Shown in pieces: positions 10,593 to 16,549 of a stretch of DNA of 23,059 nt. How positions within the stretch are numbered: position 1 is the stretch's first letter; the number at the start of each line of letters is the position of its first letter. The notes under the pieces are model-generated. The model saw only the letters and a program-made list of their open reading frames with translations. It did no database searches and was not told where the DNA came from. The stretch is taken from NCBI GenBank assembly GCA_964576115.1, contig CAZNUA010000005.1, positions 106,157-129,215 of the forward strand, given 5' to 3'. The position numbers and the translations under genes are program-made. The stretch comes from CAYSYY01 sp964576115 [NCBI: uncultured Gemmatimonadota bacterium]. GTDB lineage: Bacteria; Blakebacterota; Blakebacteria; Blakebacterales.

Positions 10593-11464
10593 ACACGGCC
10601 TTTCTGAAGATGACCGGGGCCGGGAATGATTTTCTGGTCATCGACGACCGGGCGGACGCGCTCGCGGGGTGCGGACCCGAGCGCTGGCGCGAGCTCTGTG
10701 AGCGGCGCACCGGGGTGGGGGCCGACGGGGTTCTGTTGCTGGGAGCCGGCACCAGCGGCGATGCGCGTATGACCTATCTCAACGCCGACGGCCGGCCGGC
10801 ACGCATGTGCGGGAACGGCGCCCGCTGCCTGGCCTGGGCCGCGGCGGTGGAATTCGGTCTGGGGCGAGAACTGTCCCTCGAAAGTCCGAGACCCCCGGAG
10901 TGGGAACTACCGCCGGGGTTCGGGGCGAAACAGATCTGGAACCTCAGTCTGGAAGCCGCCGACGGTCTGCATCACACACTGGGCTGGGGCCGGACGGTCA
11001 TGGTGTCGATCGGCGATCCCGCCTCGGTGCTCGACACCCCTCTCGAGCCCGCGCCCGACGGCCTGGCCGGAGTTCTGATCGATACCGGTGTGCCCCACTA
11101 CGTCGTGACCGTACCCGATCCCGCCGGGCTCGATCTCGAACGGCTCGGACCGGCGATCCGCCATCACCCCGATCTGGCGCCGGCGGGTGCCAACGCGACC
11201 TTCGTCTCAACCGGTCCCGACGCCGGGGGGGAATACCTCTTCCGGACCTGGGAGCGGGGGGTGGAGGCCGAGACTCTTTCCTGCGGCACCGGTGCCGCGG
11301 CCGCAGCCGCGGTTCTGGCCCGCAGCGGGATCAGCTCGCCGGTCGCCCTGCGCTCGGCCGGCGGGGTGCTGCAGGTGCATTTCGATGCCTCGCAGTCCGT
11401 ACCGCGCGGACTCTGGCTCGAAGGCCCCATCCGGCTCGTTTATCGCGGCACCCTGGCCGACTGA
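10589..11464 (+). CDS. dapF: Diaminopimelate epimerase
   Basis: DapF converts LL- to meso-diaminopimelate for lysine and peptidoglycan synthesis, using two cysteines as acid and base. The 291-residue product has both: Cys74 in RMCGNGARC and Cys232 in ERGVEAETLSCGTGA. The N-terminal FLKMTGAGNDFLVIDD and GVGADGVLLL are canonical. ATG 10589 overlaps the preceding stop (ATGA) and is preceded by the purine-rich AGAAGGAGAAGAAGGA. It implies meso-DAP peptidoglycan. It is slightly longer than the roughly 275 residues of E. coli DapF, with extra residues around 95-145. It is the last gene of the + strand run and converges with the ATPase operon after 3 bp, with no terminator hairpin visible between them. 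Confidence 0.96.
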   Translation: MNTAFLKMTGAGNDFLVIDDRADALAGCGPERWRELCERRTGVGADGVLLLGAGTSGDARMTYLNADGRPARMCGNGARCLAWAAAVEFGLGRELSLESPRPPEWELPPGFGAKQIWNLSLEAADGLHHTLGWGRTVMVSIGDPASVLDTPLEPAPDGLAGVLIDTGVPHYVVTVPDPAGLDLERLGPAIRHHPDLAPAGANATFVSTGPDAGGEYLFRTWERGVEAETLSCGTGAAAAAAVLARSGISSPVALRSAGGVLQVHFDASQSVPRGLWLEGPIRLVYRGTLAD

Positions 11465-11467
11465 GAT

Positions 11468-12364
11468 TCAGGGCAGAAAATCGTCGCGCAGGCGGGCCCA
11501 GAGATCGGCCAGGGCCCGGGCGGCGGGGGAGTCGGGACGGGTCGTGACCGGGCGGCGGGCGACCACGCTCTCGAGAACCTCTTCATCCCAGGGAATGACA
11601 CCCGCGATCGAGATCCCCGCTCCGTGGGCGAAACGCTCGACCTCGGCGACACCGTCGGGGAGCAGATCGGCTTTATTGAGGCAGATGGTGACCGGCAGGC
11701 CGAAGTGCTGCACGGTCTGGACAATCCGTTCCAGGTCGTGCGCCCCGGCCAGGCCCGGTTCGGTGACGATCAGGGCGGCATCGGCCCCGGTGATTGCGCT
11801 GACGACGGGGCAGCCGATCCCCGGCGGACCGTCGGTCACGATCAGTTCGCTTCCCGCCTGCCCGGCCGCTTCGCGGGCCATCTGGCGCACGGCCATGACC
11901 AGTTTGCCGGAGTTCTCGCCGCCGGGCAGAAGAGCGGCATGGTACAGAGGTCCCCAGGCGGTCCGGGATTGTCGCAGATAGCCGGTCAGTTCGGGCTGCA
12001 TCGCGATCGCCCCTTCGGGGCAGGCATAGACACAGGCGGCGCACCCTTCGCAGGCCAGCTCGTCGATCAGGGGCGCGGCGCCGGCGCCGCGGTCGATCAC
12101 GGCGTCAAAACGGCAGGCTTGCAGGCAGTTGCGGTGACCGCTGCACAGGTCGGGATCGAGGTGGGCCACCTTGCCGCTGATGAACTCGGTCTCCGCTTCG
12201 GTCTCCGGATCGAGAAGCAGGGCCAGGTTGGCGGCGTCCACGTCGGCATCCACGGCCGTCAGCTGCAGAGGAGGGGATCCGGCGGCGGCCAGATGGACCA
12301 GTCCGGCCGTGACCGAGGTCTTTCCCGTACCGCCCTTCCCGCTCAGAACGACCAGTTCGGTCAT
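11468..12364 (-). CDS. MinD/Mrp-type P-loop ATPase with inserted ferredoxin domain (variant cluster)
   Basis: A 298-residue SIMIBI-class ATPase paralogous to its neighbour. It has the deviant Walker A SGKGGTGKTS (residues 8-17) with signature Lys10 and catalytic Lys15, a Walker B-like IVTDGPPGIGCPV, and a ferredoxin-like insert at about 70-120. Cluster 2 is canonical: C105, C108, C111, C115 (CEGCAACVYAC). Cluster 1 reads CSGHRNCLQAC: C74, H77, C80, C84, so His replaces the second Cys. Family members are annotated as Fe-S-containing MinD ATPases or Mrp/Nbp35-like carriers; their substrate is generally unknown. ATG overlaps the stop of the upstream gene (ATGA), so the two are probably made in fixed ratio. 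A role in Fe-S or redox cofactor assembly is inference. Confidence 0.88.
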   Translation of the reverse strand: MTELVVLSGKGGTGKTSVTAGLVHLAAAGSPPLQLTAVDADVDAANLALLLDPETEAETEFISGKVAHLDPDLCSGHRNCLQACRFDAVIDRGAGAAPLIDELACEGCAACVYACPEGAIAMQPELTGYLRQSRTAWGPLYHAALLPGGENSGKLVMAVRQMAREAAGQAGSELIVTDGPPGIGCPVVSAITGADAALIVTEPGLAGAHDLERIVQTVQHFGLPVTICLNKADLLPDGVAEVERFAHGAGISIAGVIPWDEEVLESVVARRPVTTRPDSPAARALADLWARLRDDFLP

Positions 12365-13275
12365 GACCCGCCCTCCCGGCCGAGAGCGGCGAAGCGCTCG
12401 GGCAGCGCGGCCAGTTCGTCGGCCAGCCCCGGCTCGATCTCGATCAGCGGCCGGCCCCGGGCGGTCCCTTCCGCTATAGCCCGGCTGAAAGGTATCCGCA
12501 GCACGATCGGCAGGCCGGCCCGATCGCAGAAGGCGTCCAGGTCGTCGAAACCGGTTCCGTCGCGGTTCACGACCACGGCCGCCGGAAGATGGAGGAAACG
12601 GACGACCTCGGTAATCAGTTCGAGATCGTGCAGTCCGAAGGGGGTCGGTTCGGTGACCAGCAGAACGGCCTCGGCCCCGCGCATCGATTCCACCACGGGG
12701 CAGGTCGTGCCGGGGGGGCAGTCAATGACGATGTGGTCGGGTCGGGGGGGATCGGGAAGGGTATCCTCACCGCTGCCCGGGCTCCACGCATCCCACTGTT
12801 TGAGACCCCTGATGACCGGTACGGCCAGAGCCTCCCCGGTATGCAGAACCCCGCGGGCCAGACGCGGACCGAAGGGAGTGGGGCCGGCCTCGATGATTCC
12901 CAGGATCCGGGGTACTTCCGAAATGGCCGCCACCGGGCAGATGGTTGAACAGAGGCCGCAGCCGTGGCAGAGATCGGAGAAGAGGAGCACCTGGTCGTCG
13001 AGGACGGAGATGGCATTGAACTCGCAGACCTCGGCGCACCGTCCGCAGAGGGTGCAGAGTTCCTCGTCGACGGCGGGCACGGGCGGTCCGACCTCGATCC
13101 GGACGTCGAAGCGGGGCTCGAGGTACAGATGGGCATTGGGGGTTTCGACGTCACAGTCGCGCAGCAGGATCCGCTCTCCGGGGTCGGCAACCTCCCGGGC
13201 CAGGGCGATGGCCAGACTCGTCGCCAGGGTTGTCTTGCCGGTTCCGCCTTTGCCGCTGGCAACAGCGATGCGCAT
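12361..13275 (-). CDS. MinD/Mrp-type P-loop ATPase with inserted two-cluster ferredoxin domain
   Basis: A 304-residue ATPase with deviant Walker A SGKGGTGKTT (7-16; Lys9 signature, Lys14 catalytic), CDVETPNAHL just after the first strand (residues 41-50), and IVIDCPPGTTCPV (183-194). Between about residues 70 and 118 it carries a bacterial-ferredoxin-like insert with two complete CxxCxxCxxxC motifs: C74-C77-C80-C84 and C103-C106-C109-C113, sufficient for two [4Fe-4S] clusters. The family often occurs as tandem paralogue pairs, as here. It starts 12 bp after the cyclic-nucleotide-binding gene, behind AGGAAG, and overlaps the next gene by 4 bases. ATP-dependent cluster or electron transfer is a plausible activity by analogy with Mrp/NBP35 and NifH-like ATPases, but the client is not identifiable. 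Confidence 0.9.
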   Translation of the reverse strand: MRIAVASGKGGTGKTTLATSLAIALAREVADPGERILLRDCDVETPNAHLYLEPRFDVRIEVGPPVPAVDEELCTLCGRCAEVCEFNAISVLDDQVLLFSDLCHGCGLCSTICPVAAISEVPRILGIIEAGPTPFGPRLARGVLHTGEALAVPVIRGLKQWDAWSPGSGEDTLPDPPRPDHIVIDCPPGTTCPVVESMRGAEAVLLVTEPTPFGLHDLELITEVVRFLHLPAAVVVNRDGTGFDDLDAFCDRAGLPIVLRIPFSRAIAEGTARGRPLIEIEPGLADELAALPERFAALGREGGS

Positions 13276-13287
13276 TGAAATCGCTTC

Positions 13288-13746
13288 CTAGCCGGAGAGT
13301 GAGGCGAGATCTTCGTCGATCGAACGCAGACGGGCTGAGAGCACCCGGGCGATATTGAAGGCCACCAGGGTCATCGCCTCGGGATGGGCGTCGAAGAGTC
13401 GGACCAGAGCCTGCTTGGAGAAGAGTACCGTCCGGGTCTGCGTGTGGGCCCGGGCGGTCGCCGAACGGGGCTTGATATCCACCACCGCCATCTCGCCGAA
13501 AAAATCGCCCTGATCGGTCAGCATGGCCAGCGGCCGGGGATACCCTTCCGGGGTCATCTTTTCGATCTGTACCTGCCCCGCCAGAAGCACGGCGAAACTG
13601 TCGCCCGGCTCGCCCTCGTGCACGATCACCTCGCCGGGGGCGAACTCCTGTACCTGTGCCAGCTCGATCAGGATCCGGAGATGGTTCTCACTGAAACCGC
13701 TGAACAGAGGTGAGGCTTTCAGTAAGGCAATATCGCGGTCATCCAT
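13288..13746 (-). CDS. Stand-alone cyclic-nucleotide-binding domain protein
   Basis: A 152-residue protein made almost entirely of a cNMP-binding (Crp/CAP N-terminal type) domain: LLKASPLFSGFSENHLRIL at the start, EVIVHEGEPGDSFAVLLAGQVQI in the beta-roll, and a phosphate-binding cassette FFGEMAVVDIKPRSATARA with the conserved Glu and Arg that contact the ribose and cyclic phosphate. A helix follows, but there is no DNA-binding helix-turn-helix, so it is not a Crp-type regulator. It probably senses a cyclic nucleotide and acts on a partner protein. It is first in a three-gene operon with the two Fe-S ATPases. The start ATG at 13746 has GAGGAG about 8 bases upstream; a second ATG at 13751 is out of frame. 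Confidence 0.88.
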   Translation of the reverse strand: MDDRDIALLKASPLFSGFSENHLRILIELAQVQEFAPGEVIVHEGEPGDSFAVLLAGQVQIEKMTPEGYPRPLAMLTDQGDFFGEMAVVDIKPRSATARAHTQTRTVLFSKQALVRLFDAHPEAMTLVAFNIARVLSARLRSIDEDLASLSG

Positions 13747-13888
13747 GCCATGTTCTCCTCACCGGAGCCCTGAGTCTTGACGGGTTTGTCAGCCGATCCA
13801 TCTTTCTGCATACAATGGTATCGGCGGGAAGATGGGAAGGGAAAATCCGCGTTATGCGTTCGGTCAACGGCAATGGGGGAGAATGCAG

Positions 13889-13916
13889 TTGCACCGGCAG
13901 GGGGCGGCGGTAGATT
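13889..13916 (+). promoter_or_regulatory. Candidate sigma-70-type promoter for the guaB3-like gene
   Basis: TTGCAC at 13889-13894 and TAGATT at 13911-13916 are separated by 16 bp and lie just upstream of the guaB3-like gene, whose ATG (13949) is preceded by AAGGAG at 13937-13942. The -35 matches four of six consensus bases and the -10 four of six (TAGATT against TATAAT). The predicted leader would be about 25 bases. Confidence 0.4.
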
Positions 13917-13948
13917 GGCTCCTCAACGACCTGGAGAAGGAGTGAACC

Positions 13949-15109
13949 ATGGGTATGTACCTCGGGATCGGGCGCAAGGCGCGGCGCTGCTACGGCTTCG
14001 ACGAAGTGGCGCTGGTCCCCGGCGAGATCACAATCAATCCGGCCGAATGCGACACTAGCTGGGAACTGGGCGGTCACCGCCTGGCCTTTCCGATCATGGC
14101 CAGCGCCATGGACGGCGTGGTGGACGTGCGTTTCGCCATCACCATGGGCAAACTCGGCGGGCTGGCGGTGCTGAACCTCGAAGGGGTTCAGACGCGCTAC
14201 GAGGATCCGACCGAAGTGCTCGAGGAAATCGCCCAGGCCACTCCGGAGCAGGCCACCCACCTGGTGCAGGGTCTCTACACTTCCCCGATCCAGACGCCTC
14301 TGATTAAAAAGCGGATCGAGGAGATCAAGGCCGCCGGGGTTCCGGCCGCTGTCTCGGCCATCCCGCAGCGCGCTGAAGAATTCGGACAGCTGGCAGCCGA
14401 AGCCGGGGTGGATTACTTCGTGGTGCAATCCACTGTCTCGACCGCCCGGCATATCTCGAGCGAGTATGCCACCCTGAACTTCGAGAGCTTCTGCAATACC
14501 ATGCCCTGTCCGGTGATCGTGGGCAACACGGTCGGGTACTCGGTCAGCCTGGAGCTGATGCAGACCGGCATAGACGCTCTGCTGGTGGGGATCGGTCCCG
14601 GTGCCGCCTGTACCACCCGGGGGGTACTCGGGATCGGTATACCGCAGATCACGGCGACGATCGACTGTGGTGCGGCCCGCGATTTTCACTTCAAATCGAC
14701 CGGAAAGTACGTCCCGATCATCACCGACGGCGGGATGCGGGCCGGGGGCGAGATCTGTAAGGCCCTGGCGGCGGGAGCCGATGCCGTCATGGTCGGTTCG
14801 GCCTTCGCCCAGGCGTCCGAGGCCCCGGGACGCGGGTACCACTGGGGTATGGCGACCCCTCACGCCAACCTGCCCCGGGGAACCCGTATCAGGGTCGGAA
14901 CCACAGGAACACTGGAAGAGATTCTCTTCGGTCCGGCCCGGCTCGATGACGGCAGTCAGAATCTGGTGGGGGCGATCGCTACCAGCATGGGCAATGTCGG
15001 AGCCCGGGATATTCGAGAGTTCCAGCTCACCGAACTGATCATCGCCCCTTCGATCATCACCGAGGGGAAAGTCTTCCAGCAGGCCCAGCAGGTGGGCATG
15101 GGGAAGTAG
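13949..15109 (+). CDS. GuaB3-type IMP dehydrogenase family protein (no CBS domains)
   Basis: A 386-residue TIM-barrel protein of the IMPDH/GMP reductase superfamily. The catalytic loop GIGPGAACTTRGVLGIG (residues 214-230) holds Cys221, and the following ITDGGMRAGGEICKALAAGADAVMVGSAFA is the typical phosphate-binding region. There is no CBS (Bateman) pair, which classical GuaB carries between the barrel halves, so it best fits the GuaB3 family known from actinobacteria and cyanobacteria. NAD-dependent IMP oxidation to XMP is the likely activity. The start MGMYLGIGRKARRCYGFDEVAL is GuaB3-like. It is followed after 8 bp by the metallo-beta-lactamase-fold gene, so the two probably share a transcript. 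Confidence 0.9.
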   Translation: MGMYLGIGRKARRCYGFDEVALVPGEITINPAECDTSWELGGHRLAFPIMASAMDGVVDVRFAITMGKLGGLAVLNLEGVQTRYEDPTEVLEEIAQATPEQATHLVQGLYTSPIQTPLIKKRIEEIKAAGVPAAVSAIPQRAEEFGQLAAEAGVDYFVVQSTVSTARHISSEYATLNFESFCNTMPCPVIVGNTVGYSVSLELMQTGIDALLVGIGPGAACTTRGVLGIGIPQITATIDCGAARDFHFKSTGKYVPIITDGGMRAGGEICKALAAGADAVMVGSAFAQASEAPGRGYHWGMATPHANLPRGTRIRVGTTGTLEEILFGPARLDDGSQNLVGAIATSMGNVGARDIREFQLTELIIAPSIITEGKVFQQAQQVGMGK

Positions 15110-15117
15110 GGTCCGGG

Positions 15118-15915
15118 GTGGCCGCGAGGTCCGGTCTCTCGGTGGTCGTGCTGGGCAGTGGAGCGGCCTTTCCTCCTCCCGACCGGGAAAACACCAGTCT
15201 GGCGGTGGAGTGGACCGGGGGGATCTGGTTGCTCGATTGTTCGGGCTCTCCCTGGCGCCGTCTTCGTCTGGCCGGACTCGATCCCGCCGATCTGCGGGGA
15301 ATTCTCATTACCCACGCCCACCCCGATCATCTCTATGGTCTGCCCAGCCTCCTGCATTGTCTCATTCCCGCCGCCCGGACCGAACCGCTGCCGATTCTTG
15401 CCGCTCCCGACACCCTGCTCTGTATCCGTCGGATCCTCGACGCATTCGAACTGCTCGACCGTCCCGACCTGCCGCTCGATCTGACCGAACTCGCGCCCGC
15501 AGCACACCTGCCTCCCGCCGGACCGCAGTACGCCGGGGCGGGCTTCGAACTCTGGACGGCACCGGTCGAGCACACCCGGGAGACGATCGGTGTGCGGATC
15601 GCAGCGGGGGGACGGGTTCTGGCGTACAGCTCCGACACCGCTCCCTGTTCGGCGGTCGTGGCTCTGGGACGCAATGCCGATCTGCTCGTCCACGAAGCCA
15701 CCTTTTCCGCCGCCGATCCCGGCGGTCCGGCCCCGGGACACAGCACGGCGGCCGGGGCCGGCCGGATCGCCGCCGAGGCCGGAGCCAGGCGGCTGCTGCT
15801 TGTCCATCTGCTCGAATCCGCGAGCGCCGATCCCGGGGCGCTGCGCTCGGAGGCGGAAGGTGAGTTTTCCGGCGACGTTCTTGTCGGTGAGGATCTGCGG
15901 CGGTATGCGGTCTGA
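15118..15915 (+). CDS. RNase Z-like metallo-beta-lactamase-fold hydrolase
   Basis: A 265-residue MBL-fold protein. It has the zinc-ligand set of the RNase Z/AtsA-like branch: HAHPDH (H66, H68, D70, H71), the VEHT motif, SSDT and GHST. The N-terminus (LSVVVLGSGAAFPPPDRENTSL) matches RNase Z-like proteins, where GSGxxxPxxxRxxxS is common. Real tRNase Z enzymes carry a longer exosite arm inserted after the HxHxDH region; here no such Gly/Pro-rich arm is evident, so tRNA 3' processing is not established and a phosphodiesterase or related hydrolase is equally possible. The start is GTG 15118, the earliest sensible one, 8 bp after the previous stop. Its neighbour on the other strand is rpsT. Confidence 0.85.
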   Translation: MAARSGLSVVVLGSGAAFPPPDRENTSLAVEWTGGIWLLDCSGSPWRRLRLAGLDPADLRGILITHAHPDHLYGLPSLLHCLIPAARTEPLPILAAPDTLLCIRRILDAFELLDRPDLPLDLTELAPAAHLPPAGPQYAGAGFELWTAPVEHTRETIGVRIAAGGRVLAYSSDTAPCSAVVALGRNADLLVHEATFSAADPGGPAPGHSTAAGAGRIAAEAGARRLLLVHLLESASADPGALRSEAEGEFSGDVLVGEDLRRYAV

Positions 15916-15918
15916 GAC

Positions 15919-15945
15919 CCGGTCCCGCAGGCTACCGGGGACCGG
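15919..15945. terminator. Possible stem-loop between convergent genes
   Basis: CCGGTCCC (15919-15926) pairs perfectly with GGGACCGG (15938-15945) around an 11-base loop. It starts 4 bases after the hydrolase gene ends and lies between it and the convergent rpsT. No U-run follows on either strand, so it may be a weak or factor-dependent terminator or an RNA-stabilising hairpin. Confidence 0.35.
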
Positions 15946-15972
15946 CCGGCGGGAGTCGAAGAGACGCGGGGT

Positions 15973-16236
15973 TCAGGTGCTCTCGCGGGCGGATTGGACC
16001 AGGCGGGTGAGGTTCGACTTCAGGCGCCGGGCCTTGTTGGGATGGTGCAGGCTCCGGGCAGCGTAGCGGTCGAGCAGAACCGATACTTCCTGCAACAGTG
16101 CGGGTGCATCCTCGGCTCCCGGATCCTGACGGATATTCCTGATCAGGGTTCTGATCTGTGACCGCTGGATACGGTTCTGCTGGCGGCGCTGCTGGCTCTG
16201 ACGAAGCCGTTTTTCGGTCGAAGCGTGGGTCGGCAC
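15973..16236 (-). CDS. rpsT: Small ribosomal subunit protein S20
   Basis: A small basic protein of 87 residues that binds 16S rRNA in the 30S subunit. The recognisable S20 pattern is an N-terminal PTHASTEKRLRQ stretch, a long Arg/Gln-rich helix (RRQQNRIQRSQIRTLIRNIRQ), and the C-terminal helix pair with HHPNKARRLKSNLTRLV. It is more Arg- and Gln-rich and poorer in Lys than common S20s. The GTG start at 16236 is set by CCTCCT on the + strand at 16244-16249 (AGGAGG on the gene strand). The gene stands alone, reading away from the large secreted protein gene and towards the MBL-fold gene, which is common for rpsT. Confidence 0.9.
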   Translation of the reverse strand: MPTHASTEKRLRQSQQRRQQNRIQRSQIRTLIRNIRQDPGAEDAPALLQEVSVLLDRYAARSLHHPNKARRLKSNLTRLVQSAREST

Positions 16237-16243
16237 TGCTGGC

Positions 16244-16249
16244 CCTCCT
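16244..16249 (-). promoter_or_regulatory. Ribosome binding site deciding the rpsT GTG start
   Basis: AGGAGG on the - strand lies 7 bases before the GTG at 16236. It decides this start, which gives the S20-like N-terminus MPTHASTEKRL. Confidence 0.75.
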
Positions 16250-16317
16250 GCATTCTGTTTCGGTAACCGATTCCTGAATGAGGTAGATTACTCAAGATCG
16301 GCGCCCGGCCGGTGATG

Positions 16318-16331
16318 TCAAGATGTCTTGA
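16318..16331. promoter_or_regulatory. 14-bp palindrome, possible operator
   Basis: TCAAGATGTCTTGA has two perfect 6-base arms around TG. Another TCAAGAT lies 26 bp away at 16292-16298. It overlaps the candidate rpsT -35 (TTGACA on the - strand). Binding by a dimeric regulator is possible, but a palindrome this short can occur by chance. Confidence 0.3.
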
Positions 16332-16549
16332 ACCTCTTTTCAGGCTGACCTACCCTGCCCGGAAGAGAGTCGACCGACGGGATGGAGAGGACTCGGTGTC
16401 CTTCGGACTCCATATCTGTCAACAGCCGGCGACCGGTGGACGTTATACTCAGGGTCGGGAGAGGGCCCGGAAGAATCGTCACGTGGATGACGATGAAGAC
16501 GGCAAGTGAGGGGCGCCGGTTTTCGTCGCAGGCAGTGAGGTGAAATGCG

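Larger units (their letters stand above)
16237..16549. other. 313-bp divergent intergenic region
   Basis: This region separates rpsT (-) from the large secreted protein gene (+), so both must be promoted from it. On the - strand a perfect TTGACA occupies 16316-16321; the only -10 candidate at normal distance (GATCTT) is poor, though TAATCT lies further down. On the + strand TATACT at 16444-16449 is a good -10 but has no convincing -35. GAGGTG at 16536-16541 precedes ATG 16550 by 8 bases. TCAAGA-type half-sites are described separately. No RNA gene, terminator or short conserved ORF is apparent; the frame open on the - strand here is a codon-bias shadow. Confidence 0.5.

Noticed and set aside
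11461-11470. Terminator between convergent dapF and the Fe-S ATPase operon
   Set aside because: The genes are only 3 bp apart and no hairpin with a T-run is present.
12361-13275. NifH or ParA/MinD cell-division protein
   Set aside because: The ferredoxin insert with two full cluster motifs and the PPGTTCPV segment place it in the Fe-S MinD/Mrp-type group; there are no MinC/MinE or ParB partners.
13288-13746. Crp/Fnr transcription factor
   Set aside because: The protein ends shortly after the CNBD C-helix, with no helix-turn-helix domain.
13777-13816. TTGACG/TTGTCA and TACAAT as a + strand promoter upstream of the guaB3-like gene
   Set aside because: TACAAT at 13811-13816 is a good -10, but the spacers to the -35 candidates are 28 or 19 bp. 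The TTGCAC/TAGATT pair closer to the gene is better.
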